DNA from: DASZMX01 sp035551475
GTDB taxonomy: Bacteria; Verrucomicrobiota; Verrucomicrobiia; Limisphaerales; Palsa-1400
Direction of reading: 5' to 3'
Assembly: GCA_035551475.1 (NCBI GenBank)
Contig: DASZMX010000119.1
Coordinates: forward strand, 1 to 50,516
Length of the DNA: 50,516 nt
The position numbers and the translations under genes were made by a program. Shown here piece after piece: positions 1-8,892 of this stretch. Within the stretch, counting starts at the first letter, position 1. Each line of letters begins with the position of its first letter. Below the pieces are notes generated by a model. That model was given only the letters and a program-made list of their open reading frames with translations. It was not told the origin of the DNA and did not search any database.

Positions 1-571
1 GCGGATTAAGATGGTAACGGACGGTGATGCGCTGGCGAAGCTGCCGCATACTGTAGTCATTCAGGCGCCCGCGCAATTCCGGCTGCCCCATGAGAACGAT
101 TTGGAGGAGCTTGCGCTCGTCCGTTTCCAGGTTGGACAGGAGCCGGAGCTGTTCCAGCAATTCATTCGACAACGCCTGCGCATCGTCAATAATAAGGACA
201 GTGTCCTTGCGGTTTTCCACCTGCTGGAGGAGAAAGCGGTTGATTTCCGCCACGATTTCCAAGCGATCCAGGCCCTTGACCGGAAGGTTTAATTCCATCG
301 CCACGGCCTTGACCAATTGATCGCCATCAAGAACGGGATTGAGTATGAGCGCGGTGGAAAAGGAAGGGCCAAGCTGCTCCAGGAGCGCGCGGCAGAGCGT
401 GGTTTTGCCCGCGCCCACTTCGCCGGTCAATTGCACGAAGCCTTTGCGCTCGCGGATGCCGTATAAAAGATGGTTGAAGGCCTCGCGGTGCTTGGCGCTG
501 AAAAACAAGAACCGCGGATTCGGAGTGATATTAAACGGCGGCTCTTTCAGGCCGTAATATTCCAAATACAC
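1..571 (-). CDS. ExeA-type AAA+ ATPase, 5' part (C-terminus outside window)
   Basis: Reading leftwards from a GTG at 571, the protein begins VYLEYYGLKEPPFNITPNPR, the typical opening of ExeA/MshM-like ATPases, which help assemble type II secretion or pilus machinery at the inner membrane. A Walker A motif (GEVGAGKTT) lies at residues 50-58 and a Walker B (LIIDDAQ) at about 126-132, followed by the LLSNLETD and GQPELR motifs of the family. About 190 residues are present and the frame is open to the window edge. No in-frame ATG exists at the family's N-terminus and no good ribosome binding site precedes the GTG, so the start rests on alignment with remembered family members. Divergent from the ABC-F gene. 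Confidence 0.88.
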   Translation of the reverse strand, partial: MYLEYYGLKEPPFNITPNPRFLFFSAKHREAFNHLLYGIRERKGFVQLTGEVGAGKTTLCRALLEQLGPSFSTALILNPVLDGDQLVKAVAMELNLPVKGLDRLEIVAEINRFLLQQVENRKDTVLIIDDAQALSNELLEQLRLLSNLETDERKLLQIVLMGQPELRGRLNDYSMRQLRQRITVRYHLNP

Positions 572-703
572 GACAGACTGGTAGCAGAGGCGGCGGCGCG
601 TTGAAAGGAAAACCGGCGCAAAAATTCCCGCATCCCCGCCGGCCGCGCGATTTTTCGCTTCGAGTCCGAACGAAGCGCGCTTATCTTGGAGGACGAGAAG
701 AAC

Positions 704-2632
704 ATGCTCACGATATCTGAAGTCAGCAAAGCTTATGGGCCGCGCACGCTGTTTGAAAACGCGTCGCTGCAGGTCAATCATGAAGACCGCATTGGGTTGG
801 TCGGGCCCAACGGGGCCGGGAAATCGACGTTGTTTGGATTGATCCTCGGCGAAGAGGCGCCGGACACGGGCTCCATCACGTTCGACAAAAATGTGACGCT
901 CGGCTACCTGCCGCAGGAAAACGCGCCCGCGGGCGACCAAACGGTTTTGGAAATGGCCATTGCGGTGACGCCGGAAATCGCGGAGCTGCAGCGGAAAATC
1001 AAGGCCTGGGACTCGTCGCATCCCGCGGAATCGGATCATCACGAGAACATCCACGCGCGCTACGATGAATTGGGCGGATACCAATTGGAGCCGAAAGCCA
1101 AACGCATTTTAAAGGGGCTGAGTTTTCGCGAAAAAGATTTTGACCGGCCATTGCGGGAACTGAGCGGCGGCTGGGTGATGCGCGCGCATCTGGCGCGATT
1201 GTTGGCGCTTCAGCCCGATTTGCTCATGCTGGACGAGCCCACCAACCATCTCGACTTGGAATCGCTGCAATGGTTTCAGGAATATCTGCGCGATTATCCG
1301 GGCGCCATCCTGATGATTTCGCATGATCGCAATTTTTTGAACACACTCTGCACGCAGACGGTGGAGATTCGGCAGTCCAAAATGATGCGGTATCGCGGCA
1401 ATTATAACGACTACCTGGTGCAACGCGAAGCCGCCGAGGTTCAGCTCCTCGCAGCCTATAAAAACCAGCAGCGCGAAATCGCGCACAAGATGGAGTTCGT
1501 GGAGCGGTTCCGCGCCAAAAACACCAAAGCGGCGCAGGCGCAAAGCAAGCTGAAGCAAATTGAAAAGATGGAGAAAATCGAGGCGCCCGTCTCGGAATCC
1601 AAGAAGATTTCCTTTCAATTCCCCCAGCCGCAACGCAGCGGCCGCCGGGTGATCACGCTCAAGAACACGCATCACGCCTATGGCCAAAACGTGATTTACA
1701 GCGGCATCGATTTCGAGGCCGAACGCGACCAGCGCATCGTGCTGGTGGGGCCGAACGGCGCGGGCAAATCCACATTGTTGAAAATCCTGGCCGGCGCCAT
1801 TCCGCTGCAAAGCGGGACGCGGGAATTGGGGCATAACGTCAAATTGGGGTATTACTCCCAGTGGCGCGTGGACACGCTCAACGTCAATCATACGGTGCTG
1901 GAGGAGGGTTTGCTCACCCCGCAGCGCGTCACCGAACAATTCGTGCGCACGGCGCTGGGCAGTTTTCTCTTTCGCGGCGACGACGTTTTCAAGAAGGTGG
2001 ATGTCCTGAGCGGCGGGGAAAAAAGCCGGCTGGCGCTGGTGAAGCTGCTGCTCGACCCGCCGAATTTATTGTTGATGGACGAGCCCACCACGCATTTGGA
2101 CATGCCGAGCATTGACGCGCTGATTGGCGCGCTGGAAATGTTCGCCGGCACGGTCATTTTCATCAGCCACGATGTTTATTTCATCGAGCGCATTGCCAAT
2201 CGGGTGGTGCGGGTGGAAGGCGGACGCCTGACGCATTACGCCGGCGGTTACCAATATTATCTGGAGAAAAGCGCCGCCGACGCCGCGCGTCTCACCGCCG
2301 CGGCGGCGCCCGCCAAGGCCGAACCGGAACGCCTCAACGGCGCGCAACGCAAGGAGCAAAAACGCTGGGAGGCGGAGCAGCGCCAGGCGCGTTCCCAGGA
2401 GCGGAAATCGCGCGGGCAAACACTCGCGAAACTCGAGGCGCAAATTGCCCGGCTGGAAGCGCGCCACAAGGAAATCGCGATTGAATTGGAAGATCCCGCC
2501 ACGTACCAAAAACCGGGCGCCATCGCGGAATTGAATCGGGAATGGAAAACCGTGGACGATGAACTGAAAGCCATCACGCCGCAATGGGAAGCGGCGGCGG
2601 CGCAAGTGGCGGCGTTGGACGCCGTCACCTAG
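704..2632 (+). CDS. ABC-F family ATPase (YheS/Uup-like)
   Basis: A soluble protein of 642 residues with two ABC ATPase domains and no membrane segment, as in ABC-F ribosome-associated factors. Domain 1 has Walker A GPNGAGKST at 34-42, a LSGG signature and DEPTNHLDL; domain 2 has a second GPNGAGKST, LSGGEKSR and DEPTTHLDM, so Thr replaces the usual Asn there. The linker between the domains is charged and helical, and a lysine/glutamate-rich coiled coil fills about the last 100 residues. The overall plan resembles E. coli YheS. ATG 704 is chosen because GGAGGA at 688-693 lies about 10 bases upstream; a TTG at 686 is less likely. moeA starts four bases after the stop. Confidence 0.93.
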   Translation: MLTISEVSKAYGPRTLFENASLQVNHEDRIGLVGPNGAGKSTLFGLILGEEAPDTGSITFDKNVTLGYLPQENAPAGDQTVLEMAIAVTPEIAELQRKIKAWDSSHPAESDHHENIHARYDELGGYQLEPKAKRILKGLSFREKDFDRPLRELSGGWVMRAHLARLLALQPDLLMLDEPTNHLDLESLQWFQEYLRDYPGAILMISHDRNFLNTLCTQTVEIRQSKMMRYRGNYNDYLVQREAAEVQLLAAYKNQQREIAHKMEFVERFRAKNTKAAQAQSKLKQIEKMEKIEAPVSESKKISFQFPQPQRSGRRVITLKNTHHAYGQNVIYSGIDFEAERDQRIVLVGPNGAGKSTLLKILAGAIPLQSGTRELGHNVKLGYYSQWRVDTLNVNHTVLEEGLLTPQRVTEQFVRTALGSFLFRGDDVFKKVDVLSGGEKSRLALVKLLLDPPNLLLMDEPTTHLDMPSIDALIGALEMFAGTVIFISHDVYFIERIANRVVRVEGGRLTHYAGGYQYYLEKSAADAARLTAAAAPAKAEPERLNGAQRKEQKRWEAEQRQARSQERKSRGQTLAKLEAQIARLEARHKEIAIELEDPATYQKPGAIAELNREWKTVDDELKAITPQWEAAAAQVAALDAVT

Positions 2633-2636
2633 CGCC

Positions 2637-3839
2637 ATGCTCTCGCTCGAAGAAGCGGTGGCAAAAATTGTGGCGGCCACTAAACCGCTGCCCGCCCAAA
2701 CCATTCCCCTCGCCCAAGCCACAGGCCTGGGATGCGCCGAGAATATTTACGCGCCCATCAGCCTGCCGCCGTTCGACAATTCATCCATGGACGGTTACGC
2801 GGTGCGGGCCGCCGATCTCGAAAAAGCCACGGCGGAGAAGCCGGTGATCTTGCGAATCAAAGGCATTCTCCCCGCCGGCGTCGCAGCCACGGACGAATGG
2901 GAATCGGGCTCCTGTGTTCGCATTTTTACCGGCTCCATGCTGCCGCCGCGCGCCGATGCGGTGGTGATGCAGGAAGATGTGAAAACAAACCCGGCCGATT
3001 TGCAGAGCGCCATTTTCACAGAGCCCGTTGAACCTTGGGAAAACGTCCGGTTATGCGGCGATGATGTCAAACAATCCGACCTGCTCGCCGCTCCGCAGAT
3101 GCAATTCACACCGCAACGCCTCGCGCTTTTGGGCGCCGCCGGCGTCGCCACGGTCAAGGCCTATCCCGCGCCGCGCCTGGGCCTGCTCGCGACCGGCGAC
3201 GAATTGCGCGAGCCGGGCGAAACGCTGGCGCCGGGTCAAATCCACGAAAGCAATCGCCTCATGCTGGCCAGCCTCGCCAAGCGATCCGGGGCCACCGCGA
3301 CGATTTACCCCATCGTGCCAGACGACCTCGCGGCCACCCAGGCGGCGCTTGAAAAAGCCTTCGCGGAATGCGACGCCGTGGTGACCACCGGCGGCGTTTC
3401 CGTGGGTGAATTGGATTTCGTAAAGGCGGCGTTTGAAAAAATCGGCGGCGCGCTCGCCTTTTGGAAAGTCTCAATTAAGCCGGGAAAGCCGTTCGTGTTC
3501 GGCGAATGGAACGGAAAATTTCTATTTGGACTGCCTGGAAACCCGGTGTCCGCCTTCGTGACGTTTTATTTGCTGGTGCGCCCGGCGTTGCAAATCATGC
3601 GCGGCAATCCCAATCCGAAGCCGCCCGCAGTTCCAGGCAAACTGGCAGAGGCCCTGATAAACGATGGGGACCGCCGCCACTTTATGCGCGTCACGATGGA
3701 TCAGGCGCGGGAGATTCGCCTCGCTGGCCCGCAAGCCTCCCACCGACTGGGCTCACTGGCGGCCGCCAACGGCTTGATCGACGTCCCGCCGCACACCACC
3801 CTGCCCGCCGGAGCGCAGGTGTCGTTCCTGCACTGGTGA
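2637..3839 (+). CDS. moeA: Molybdopterin molybdenumtransferase MoeA
   Basis: At 400 residues this is the usual MoeA length. MoeA inserts molybdate into adenylylated molybdopterin in the last step of molybdenum cofactor synthesis. Recognisable motifs are PPFDNSSMDGYAVR near residue 45, the TTGGVSVGELDFVK segment of the MogA-like domain near 250, and KPGKPFVFG followed by GLPGNPVSAFVTF. It starts four bases after the ABC-F stop and is probably co-transcribed with it. No other molybdopterin gene lies in the window. Its stop abuts that of the convergent phosphoglycerate mutase gene with no intergenic base. Confidence 0.95.
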   Translation: MLSLEEAVAKIVAATKPLPAQTIPLAQATGLGCAENIYAPISLPPFDNSSMDGYAVRAADLEKATAEKPVILRIKGILPAGVAATDEWESGSCVRIFTGSMLPPRADAVVMQEDVKTNPADLQSAIFTEPVEPWENVRLCGDDVKQSDLLAAPQMQFTPQRLALLGAAGVATVKAYPAPRLGLLATGDELREPGETLAPGQIHESNRLMLASLAKRSGATATIYPIVPDDLAATQAALEKAFAECDAVVTTGGVSVGELDFVKAAFEKIGGALAFWKVSIKPGKPFVFGEWNGKFLFGLPGNPVSAFVTFYLLVRPALQIMRGNPNPKPPAVPGKLAEALINDGDRRHFMRVTMDQAREIRLAGPQASHRLGSLAAANGLIDVPPHTTLPAGAQVSFLHW

Positions 3840-5072
3840 TCAGGCGCCGAACTTGTCAAACATACGCGCATTCGCCTGCATGAGGCGGATGAGGTACTTC
3901 GATTCAAACACGCCGAGCGAGCCAAGATTCGCGCCGGTTTCCGTGAAGCGGTCGAGCTTGTCCGATCCGCTGCACGCGGAATTTAGCAACACCGGCTGGG
4001 GATGCCACGAATGGCCCTTCAGCGCGCAGGGCGTGGAATGGTCGCCCGTAATGGCGAGCACATCCGGACGCTTTTGCAGGAGAATCGGCAGCGCGGCGTC
4101 GAATTCGGCAATGGCGTTTTTCTTCGCGCCGAAATTGCCGTCCTCGCCGAACATATCGGTGTATTTGTAATGGATGAAGAAATAGTCGTAATTGTCGTAT
4201 TCGGCCAGATAGCGCTCGAATTGTTCCGCGATGGATTGCGGGCCTTCGATCTTTTTCATGCCCACCAACTGCGCCAGCCCTTTGTACATGGGATAAACCG
4301 CGAGGCAGGCGGGCTTGAGCTGATAACGATCCTCAAACAGCGGAATCTCCGGCTGATGGGCGATGCCGCGCATCAGAAAACCATTCGCGGGCTTTTTGGC
4401 GGACAGCAGCGGCAGGGCTTGCTTGTAAAATTCGGCGATCAATTCCGCCGTCTTCTTTTGTTTCGCGGATTTCGGATCGGTGGCGGACACCGCCGGGATA
4501 GGCAGCCCTTCACGGTTCGGGTCGGCATCGCTCAACGGGCCTTCCAGCCCTTTGCCGCGGAAAATCACCACGAAGCGGTGGCCTTTGCCGGGTTTCACAA
4601 TCACTTCGGTGTCGCCGATTTTTTTGACTTTGCTGGAAAGCAGCGCACACAGCTCTTCCGTGATCTTGGTCTCAATGCGTCCGGCGCGGCGATCCGTGAC
4701 AATGCCCTTAGGATCAAGCGTGCAAAAATTGGCGCGCGCGGCGACGTCGCCGGCCTTCAAATCCACACCCAGCCCCAATGCTTCGATCACGCCCCGCCCC
4801 ACTTGAAACTCGAGCGGGTCGTACCCAAAGAGACCCAAATGACCGGGCCCGCTGCCCGGCGTAATGCCCGGCGCCACGGGAATCATGCGGCCTTGCGCCG
4901 AGACTTTGGAAAGCGCGTCCAAATGGGGGGTGGAGGCGGCTTCCAGCGGGGTGACGAAATTCTGCTCCTTGGTGGCAATATCGCCCAAGCCGTCCAGGAC
5001 GATCAAAACCAGCTTGGCCTTGGTTTTGATCGTGAGTTTGGAATAGAGACCATCAACATTCATGCGCCGCAT
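3840..5072 (-). CDS. apgM: 2,3-bisphosphoglycerate-independent phosphoglycerate mutase, archaeal type
   Basis: This 410-residue protein belongs to the ApgM branch of the alkaline phosphatase superfamily, which interconverts 3- and 2-phosphoglycerate with bound divalent metals. KLVLIVLDGLGD supplies the first metal-binding Asp. PLEAASTPHLDAL, PGSGPGHLGLFGYDP with the presumed nucleophilic Ser, and the later DYFFIHYKYTDMFGEDGN and AITGDHSTPC motifs follow in family order. The usual GSDTxH around the nucleophile reads GSGPGH here. ATG 5072 is used; ATG 5063 is an equal alternative and neither has a strong ribosome binding site. It follows the amidase gene on the same strand after about 75 bases. 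Confidence 0.88.
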   Translation of the reverse strand: MRRMNVDGLYSKLTIKTKAKLVLIVLDGLGDIATKEQNFVTPLEAASTPHLDALSKVSAQGRMIPVAPGITPGSGPGHLGLFGYDPLEFQVGRGVIEALGLGVDLKAGDVAARANFCTLDPKGIVTDRRAGRIETKITEELCALLSSKVKKIGDTEVIVKPGKGHRFVVIFRGKGLEGPLSDADPNREGLPIPAVSATDPKSAKQKKTAELIAEFYKQALPLLSAKKPANGFLMRGIAHQPEIPLFEDRYQLKPACLAVYPMYKGLAQLVGMKKIEGPQSIAEQFERYLAEYDNYDYFFIHYKYTDMFGEDGNFGAKKNAIAEFDAALPILLQKRPDVLAITGDHSTPCALKGHSWHPQPVLLNSACSGSDKLDRFTETGANLGSLGVFESKYLIRLMQANARMFDKFGA

Positions 5073-5146
5073 GATCGAAGCAAACCGTCCCCCCGTCAAG
5101 CTGAGGAATCACAAGGCCCTTGACCTGCGGCAAGCCGGTCAGCTCG

Positions 5147-6217
5147 TCAGTTATCCACGATCAACTTGGGACGGAAGGCAATCGTCTGGCCCTCGGCGTT
5201 GTAGGGCAAGGTGGGCTTTTTTAGGAGGCGGCGAGCTTCGCCCACGACGTAATCCCATTGCAACGCTGGGCCGGGGTCGGTTTTGTTGGTCTGGATGTGA
5301 TAATGGCCCAAGACGCCGTGATAGGCCTGGAGTTGATCATCGGGGAGTTTCTTGGGCAGGAGTTTGCCATGCTCGTCGCGCGGGTAATCGCAATTGATCT
5401 TGGGAAAAACCGCGCACAGAGCCGCGGTCAATTTGGCGAGCGCATGATATTGCTGCGGGGTATAATCGTATTGACGTTGACTCTCACCCTGAATGGTTCC
5501 CTCCACCATCGCGCGGCGGGCGGGTTTGCCCGAGAAATCCGGGGTGCGGACGGGGTTCGGGCCGTAGTTGGTGGGAACGGTGATGACGGTCGGGCCGTGA
5601 GGATCGGTGCGATACCACTTGGCGAGCGGATCTTTTTCGGCGGCGCCGTAAGAGCCCATGTTCGCAATCTCCACGCCGACCGACCGGTCGTTGGAGGTGG
5701 TGGCGTGCCAGGCGCGCTCTTTCAGGTCGAGCGTTTGATATATCGTGCCATCAATATCCAGCATGAAATGGACGCTCAAATCGCGCGAGTCCTGCAGCAC
5801 CTTGAAGCAGGTGCGCGAGGTGCCGCATACGTCAAAATGCAAAACGAATTGATCGACCACCCGTTGCAATGTCGGCAAATCCCAACCGCCGCCGCGCACA
5901 CGTTCAATTTCCTCATCGGAAAGCCCATGCTGGCGCAAGCCATAGCGATTCGGACTGCGCAGCTTGTCTTTGGAATGCTGCCAATCCGCCTCGTCGAAAG
6001 GCGAGAAGCGCCGCTCCACCCGATAGGCGTCGTAACCGCCCGGATCCATCCACAGCACCACGGGCGTGCCCGTGTGGAACATCTGCCCGGCCACGACGAT
6101 TTCGTCGCCCTTGCGCGCCTCGTGCCGCCCCGGCGCGGTCGCGCAACCATCGATAAAACATGAGGAGAAAGCCGCCGCCAAAAACGAAGCCAGCAGGCGA
6201 AGCGTCGAAAAGCGCAT
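5147..6217 (-). CDS. N-acetylmuramoyl-L-alanine amidase (amidase_2/AmiD-like), exported
   Basis: A 356-residue exported protein of the zinc amidase_2 family, which cleaves the muramic acid to L-Ala bond of peptidoglycan or muropeptides. A hydrophobic N-terminus runs to Cys25 (FIDGC), so it may be a lipoprotein although IDGC is an imperfect lipobox. Probable zinc ligands are His127 in FVLHFD, His305 in GHYHI and Asp314 in TDPGP. HFMLDIDGTIYQTLDLKERAWHA and SVGVEIANMGSYG are typical of the fold. About 100 residues precede the catalytic domain and match nothing I recognise. It is divergent from the PpiD-like gene. Confidence 0.9.
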   Translation of the reverse strand: MRFSTLRLLASFLAAAFSSCFIDGCATAPGRHEARKGDEIVVAGQMFHTGTPVVLWMDPGGYDAYRVERRFSPFDEADWQHSKDKLRSPNRYGLRQHGLSDEEIERVRGGGWDLPTLQRVVDQFVLHFDVCGTSRTCFKVLQDSRDLSVHFMLDIDGTIYQTLDLKERAWHATTSNDRSVGVEIANMGSYGAAEKDPLAKWYRTDPHGPTVITVPTNYGPNPVRTPDFSGKPARRAMVEGTIQGESQRQYDYTPQQYHALAKLTAALCAVFPKINCDYPRDEHGKLLPKKLPDDQLQAYHGVLGHYHIQTNKTDPGPALQWDYVVGEARRLLKKPTLPYNAEGQTIAFRPKLIVDN

Positions 6218-6325
6218 AGACTTTTCTGCCCGGATTCTGGAGGCTGGTCAAGCGGAACGTTTTTAAAATTGACCCGGAGGCGTCCGGTCGCTACGTTGCG
6301 CGACTCAATCATTGCAGAAAGCAGT

Positions 6326-8050
6326 ATGATCGGAACAATTCGCAAACATCAACAGTGGCTGTGGATCGCCGTTATTGGCGCGACCATCTATTCCTTCGTC
6401 GCCTATTTTAACCCATCCAGCCGCTACAAAAACGGCTCGTCCGGCGGGGGCCAGACCTACGACGCGGGCTCCATTTTCGGCGAACCGATCACGGGCGATC
6501 AATTGCTCAACGCCCGCAACGAAGCCAAGATATTTTACCGGCTCAACGCCAATGAATGGCCGGCCTCCGAGCAGGCGAACCAAAAGGTCGAGGAAATCGC
6601 GCACCAATTCCTGCTCGTGGATGCGGAATTGCGGCACAACCATATTACCGTCACGCCCGAAGCGGCCGCGCGCTTTACCAAACAAATCGTCGGCCTCAAG
6701 CCGGACGAGGCGCTCACCAAGGAAATGCTGGACCAGGTTTTGGCCAAATTGCTGGCAGGAGCCAACGGCGAAGTGTCCGGGGGCGATTTCGTTAATTTTG
6801 TGCATCTGTCCGCCGGCCAGCAATATTTGATGACGATTTTCGGCATGACCGGGCAGTTGATTACGCCGAAGGAAGCGGAGTCCTTTTACCGCCGGGAAAA
6901 CGAGCCGATGGTGGCGTTGCTGGCGTCTTTCCCGGCCGCCAACTACGAGGAAAAGGTCAATCCCACCGCGCAGGAAATCACGGATTTTTACAACAAACGC
7001 CAGGCCCAATATCGCGTGCCCGAAAAGCTGGAGTTGAACTACGTGGAGTTTTCTGTGAGCAACTCCATGACCGAAGGCGACAAGGAAATGGCCAAACAAT
7101 TGGGCACAAATCTGGACCAAAAAGTGGACGAGCTTTACGTGGAGCAGGATCCTTCCGCCTATAAGGATGAGACCGGCACAAACCAACTCTCGGCGCCGGC
7201 GGCGAAGGCGAAGATCAAAACCCAGTTGCGCGAAACCTTTGCGCGGAATCTCGCGCATAAAGACGCCATCGCGTTTGCGACCAAACTGGAGGAAGGCCAC
7301 AGTGAACAGCATCCTTACACCACCGATGACCTCATTCAGTTGGCAAAAAAAGAAGGATTGACCGTCAAAACCACCGCGCCTTTCGACGAGCGGACCGGGC
7401 CCAAGGAAATGGATTTGCCGGCGAAAATGCTGCGGCTGGTGTTCGCGCTGCGCGACGATGATCCGGAGGACAAGGACAAATCGCGCCTCTATATTTCCAG
7501 CCCGCTCGTCACCGAGGAAGCGGTGTATGTGATCGGCCTCAAGAAACGCACGCCGAGCCGCGTGCAACCCCTGGCCGACGTGCGCGCGCAGGTGGTGGAG
7601 GATTATCGCCGGTCGCGCGGCGCGGAATTGGCGCGGGAAGCGGGCCAAAAATTTGAGGACGCCGCCAAGGCCAACACCACCCAGGCAAAGTCCTTCGATC
7701 AGTTGTGCGCCGCCCAAGGCGTAAAGACGACGGCGCTGGCGCCCTTCTCGATGGCGACCCCGAGCATCCCGGAAATCAAAGACCGCAGCTCTTTCCAACA
7801 ATTGCAATCGGTGGCCTACACCATTCCGACCGGGACCATTTCGCCCTTTGTGCCGACAAGCGAGGGCGGCTTCGTGGTTTACGTGAAGCAGCGGCAGCCG
7901 GTGGATGAAACAAAGATGAAAGAAATGCTTCCCACCTACCTGGCGCGCATGCGCGAGCAGCGGGCCGTGGCCGCGTGGCAGCAATGGCTGATGCACGAGT
8001 ACCAGTTGCACGCGACGTTCCCGCGCGACAAAGCCGCTGCGGCGGGTTGA
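6326..8050 (+). CDS. PpiD/SurA-like periplasmic peptidyl-prolyl isomerase/foldase
   Basis: This 574-residue protein has a short cytoplasmic N-terminus (MIGTIRKHQQ), one membrane anchor at about 10-27 and a long hydrophilic periplasmic part rich in charged helices. That is the plan of PpiD, which helps outer-membrane and secreted proteins fold as they leave the Sec translocon. The middle resembles a SurA N-terminal helical domain; a parvulin-type PPIC region near 330-480 is too divergent for me to be sure it is active. ATG 6326 is preferred because it places the anchor at the extreme N-terminus; a TTG at 6269 would add 19 non-conserved residues. The pseudouridine synthase gene starts two bases after the stop. 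Confidence 0.8.
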   Translation: MIGTIRKHQQWLWIAVIGATIYSFVAYFNPSSRYKNGSSGGGQTYDAGSIFGEPITGDQLLNARNEAKIFYRLNANEWPASEQANQKVEEIAHQFLLVDAELRHNHITVTPEAAARFTKQIVGLKPDEALTKEMLDQVLAKLLAGANGEVSGGDFVNFVHLSAGQQYLMTIFGMTGQLITPKEAESFYRRENEPMVALLASFPAANYEEKVNPTAQEITDFYNKRQAQYRVPEKLELNYVEFSVSNSMTEGDKEMAKQLGTNLDQKVDELYVEQDPSAYKDETGTNQLSAPAAKAKIKTQLRETFARNLAHKDAIAFATKLEEGHSEQHPYTTDDLIQLAKKEGLTVKTTAPFDERTGPKEMDLPAKMLRLVFALRDDDPEDKDKSRLYISSPLVTEEAVYVIGLKKRTPSRVQPLADVRAQVVEDYRRSRGAELAREAGQKFEDAAKANTTQAKSFDQLCAAQGVKTTALAPFSMATPSIPEIKDRSSFQQLQSVAYTIPTGTISPFVPTSEGGFVVYVKQRQPVDETKMKEMLPTYLARMREQRAVAAWQQWLMHEYQLHATFPRDKAAAAG

Positions 8051-8052
8051 GC

Positions 8053-8892
8053 GTGAACGACACGGTCAAACTTTCTTCGCCTGCCACGCAGGAATTCTGG
8101 GAAGTTCCGATTTTATTTGAGGATGCCGACTTGCTCGCCCTGGACAAGCCAGCCGGGCTTCTGGTTTCGCCGGATCGTTACGATCCCGATCGCCCGAACC
8201 TGATGAAATTGCTGCATCGCGACATCGAGCGCAGCGCCGCCTGGAGCCGGGAACGCGGGCTGACTTACCTGATGAACGCGCATCGCCTCGATTTTCCGAC
8301 CAGCGGCGTCATCTTGCTGGCGAAAAATAAAACCGCCCTCATCCATCTGGCCAATCAATTTGGCGAAGCCAAGCCCGCGAAGGTTTACGCCGCGCTCACC
8401 CGCGGATCGATTCGCGATGACAACTTTTCCAACGCCGCGAAACTGGCTCCCAATCCGTTGCGCCCGGGCATGATGAAGGTGGACCCGAAGAATGGCAAAC
8501 AGGCCAGGACTGAATTTCAGGTGCGCGAACGCTTCACCGGCTATTTGCTGCTGGAATGCCGCCCGCTCACCGGGCGCACCCATCAAATTCGCGCGCATCT
8601 CAAAAATCAGGGCCTGCCGATGGTGGGCGATCCGGTGTACGGCGGCCCTCCCCTTTTGCTTTCGAGCTTGAAGCGGGATTACACGTTGAAGCGCGGCAAG
8701 GAGGAGCGTCCGCTCATCGGGCGGGTGGCGTTGCACGCGGAGAAGCTGACCATCAAACATCCCACCAGCGGCGCGCAGATCACGATTGACGCGCCGTGGC
8801 CGAAAGACTTCACTGTGGCGGTCAAATACCTGCGCCGCTATGCCGCTTCCACCGGAGACGCCCGGAGCGAGACCCCGCCTGCAATCGATTGA
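8053..8892 (+). CDS. RluA-family pseudouridine synthase
   Basis: A 279-residue RluA-type enzyme that isomerises specific uridines in rRNA or tRNA. The catalytic motif HRLDFPTSGVILLAK contains Asp80. LLALDKPAGLLV near 28, a KVYAAL segment and RPLTGRTHQIRAHL are all family signatures. No S4 RNA-binding domain is present at the N-terminus. GTG 8053 is chosen because it follows the preceding stop by two bases and leaves the domain complete. The substrate position cannot be told from sequence. The last 50 bases overlap the next gene in another frame. Confidence 0.9.
   Translation: MNDTVKLSSPATQEFWEVPILFEDADLLALDKPAGLLVSPDRYDPDRPNLMKLLHRDIERSAAWSRERGLTYLMNAHRLDFPTSGVILLAKNKTALIHLANQFGEAKPAKVYAALTRGSIRDDNFSNAAKLAPNPLRPGMMKVDPKNGKQARTEFQVRERFTGYLLLECRPLTGRTHQIRAHLKNQGLPMVGDPVYGGPPLLLSSLKRDYTLKRGKEERPLIGRVALHAEKLTIKHPTSGAQITIDAPWPKDFTVAVKYLRRYAASTGDARSETPPAID

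Noticed and set aside
4002..5123. Long plus-strand frame opposite apgM
   Set aside because: Shadow of the minus-strand gene; its composition is that of an antisense frame and apgM motifs are clear.
6239..6310. TTGACC with a 17-base spacer before TACGTT as a sigma-70 promoter for the PpiD-like gene
   Set aside because: The -10 matches only three of six positions; too weak to report.
6305..8011. 568-codon minus-strand frame opposite the PpiD-like gene
   Set aside because: Antisense shadow rich in His/Arg/Gly with no recognisable domain.
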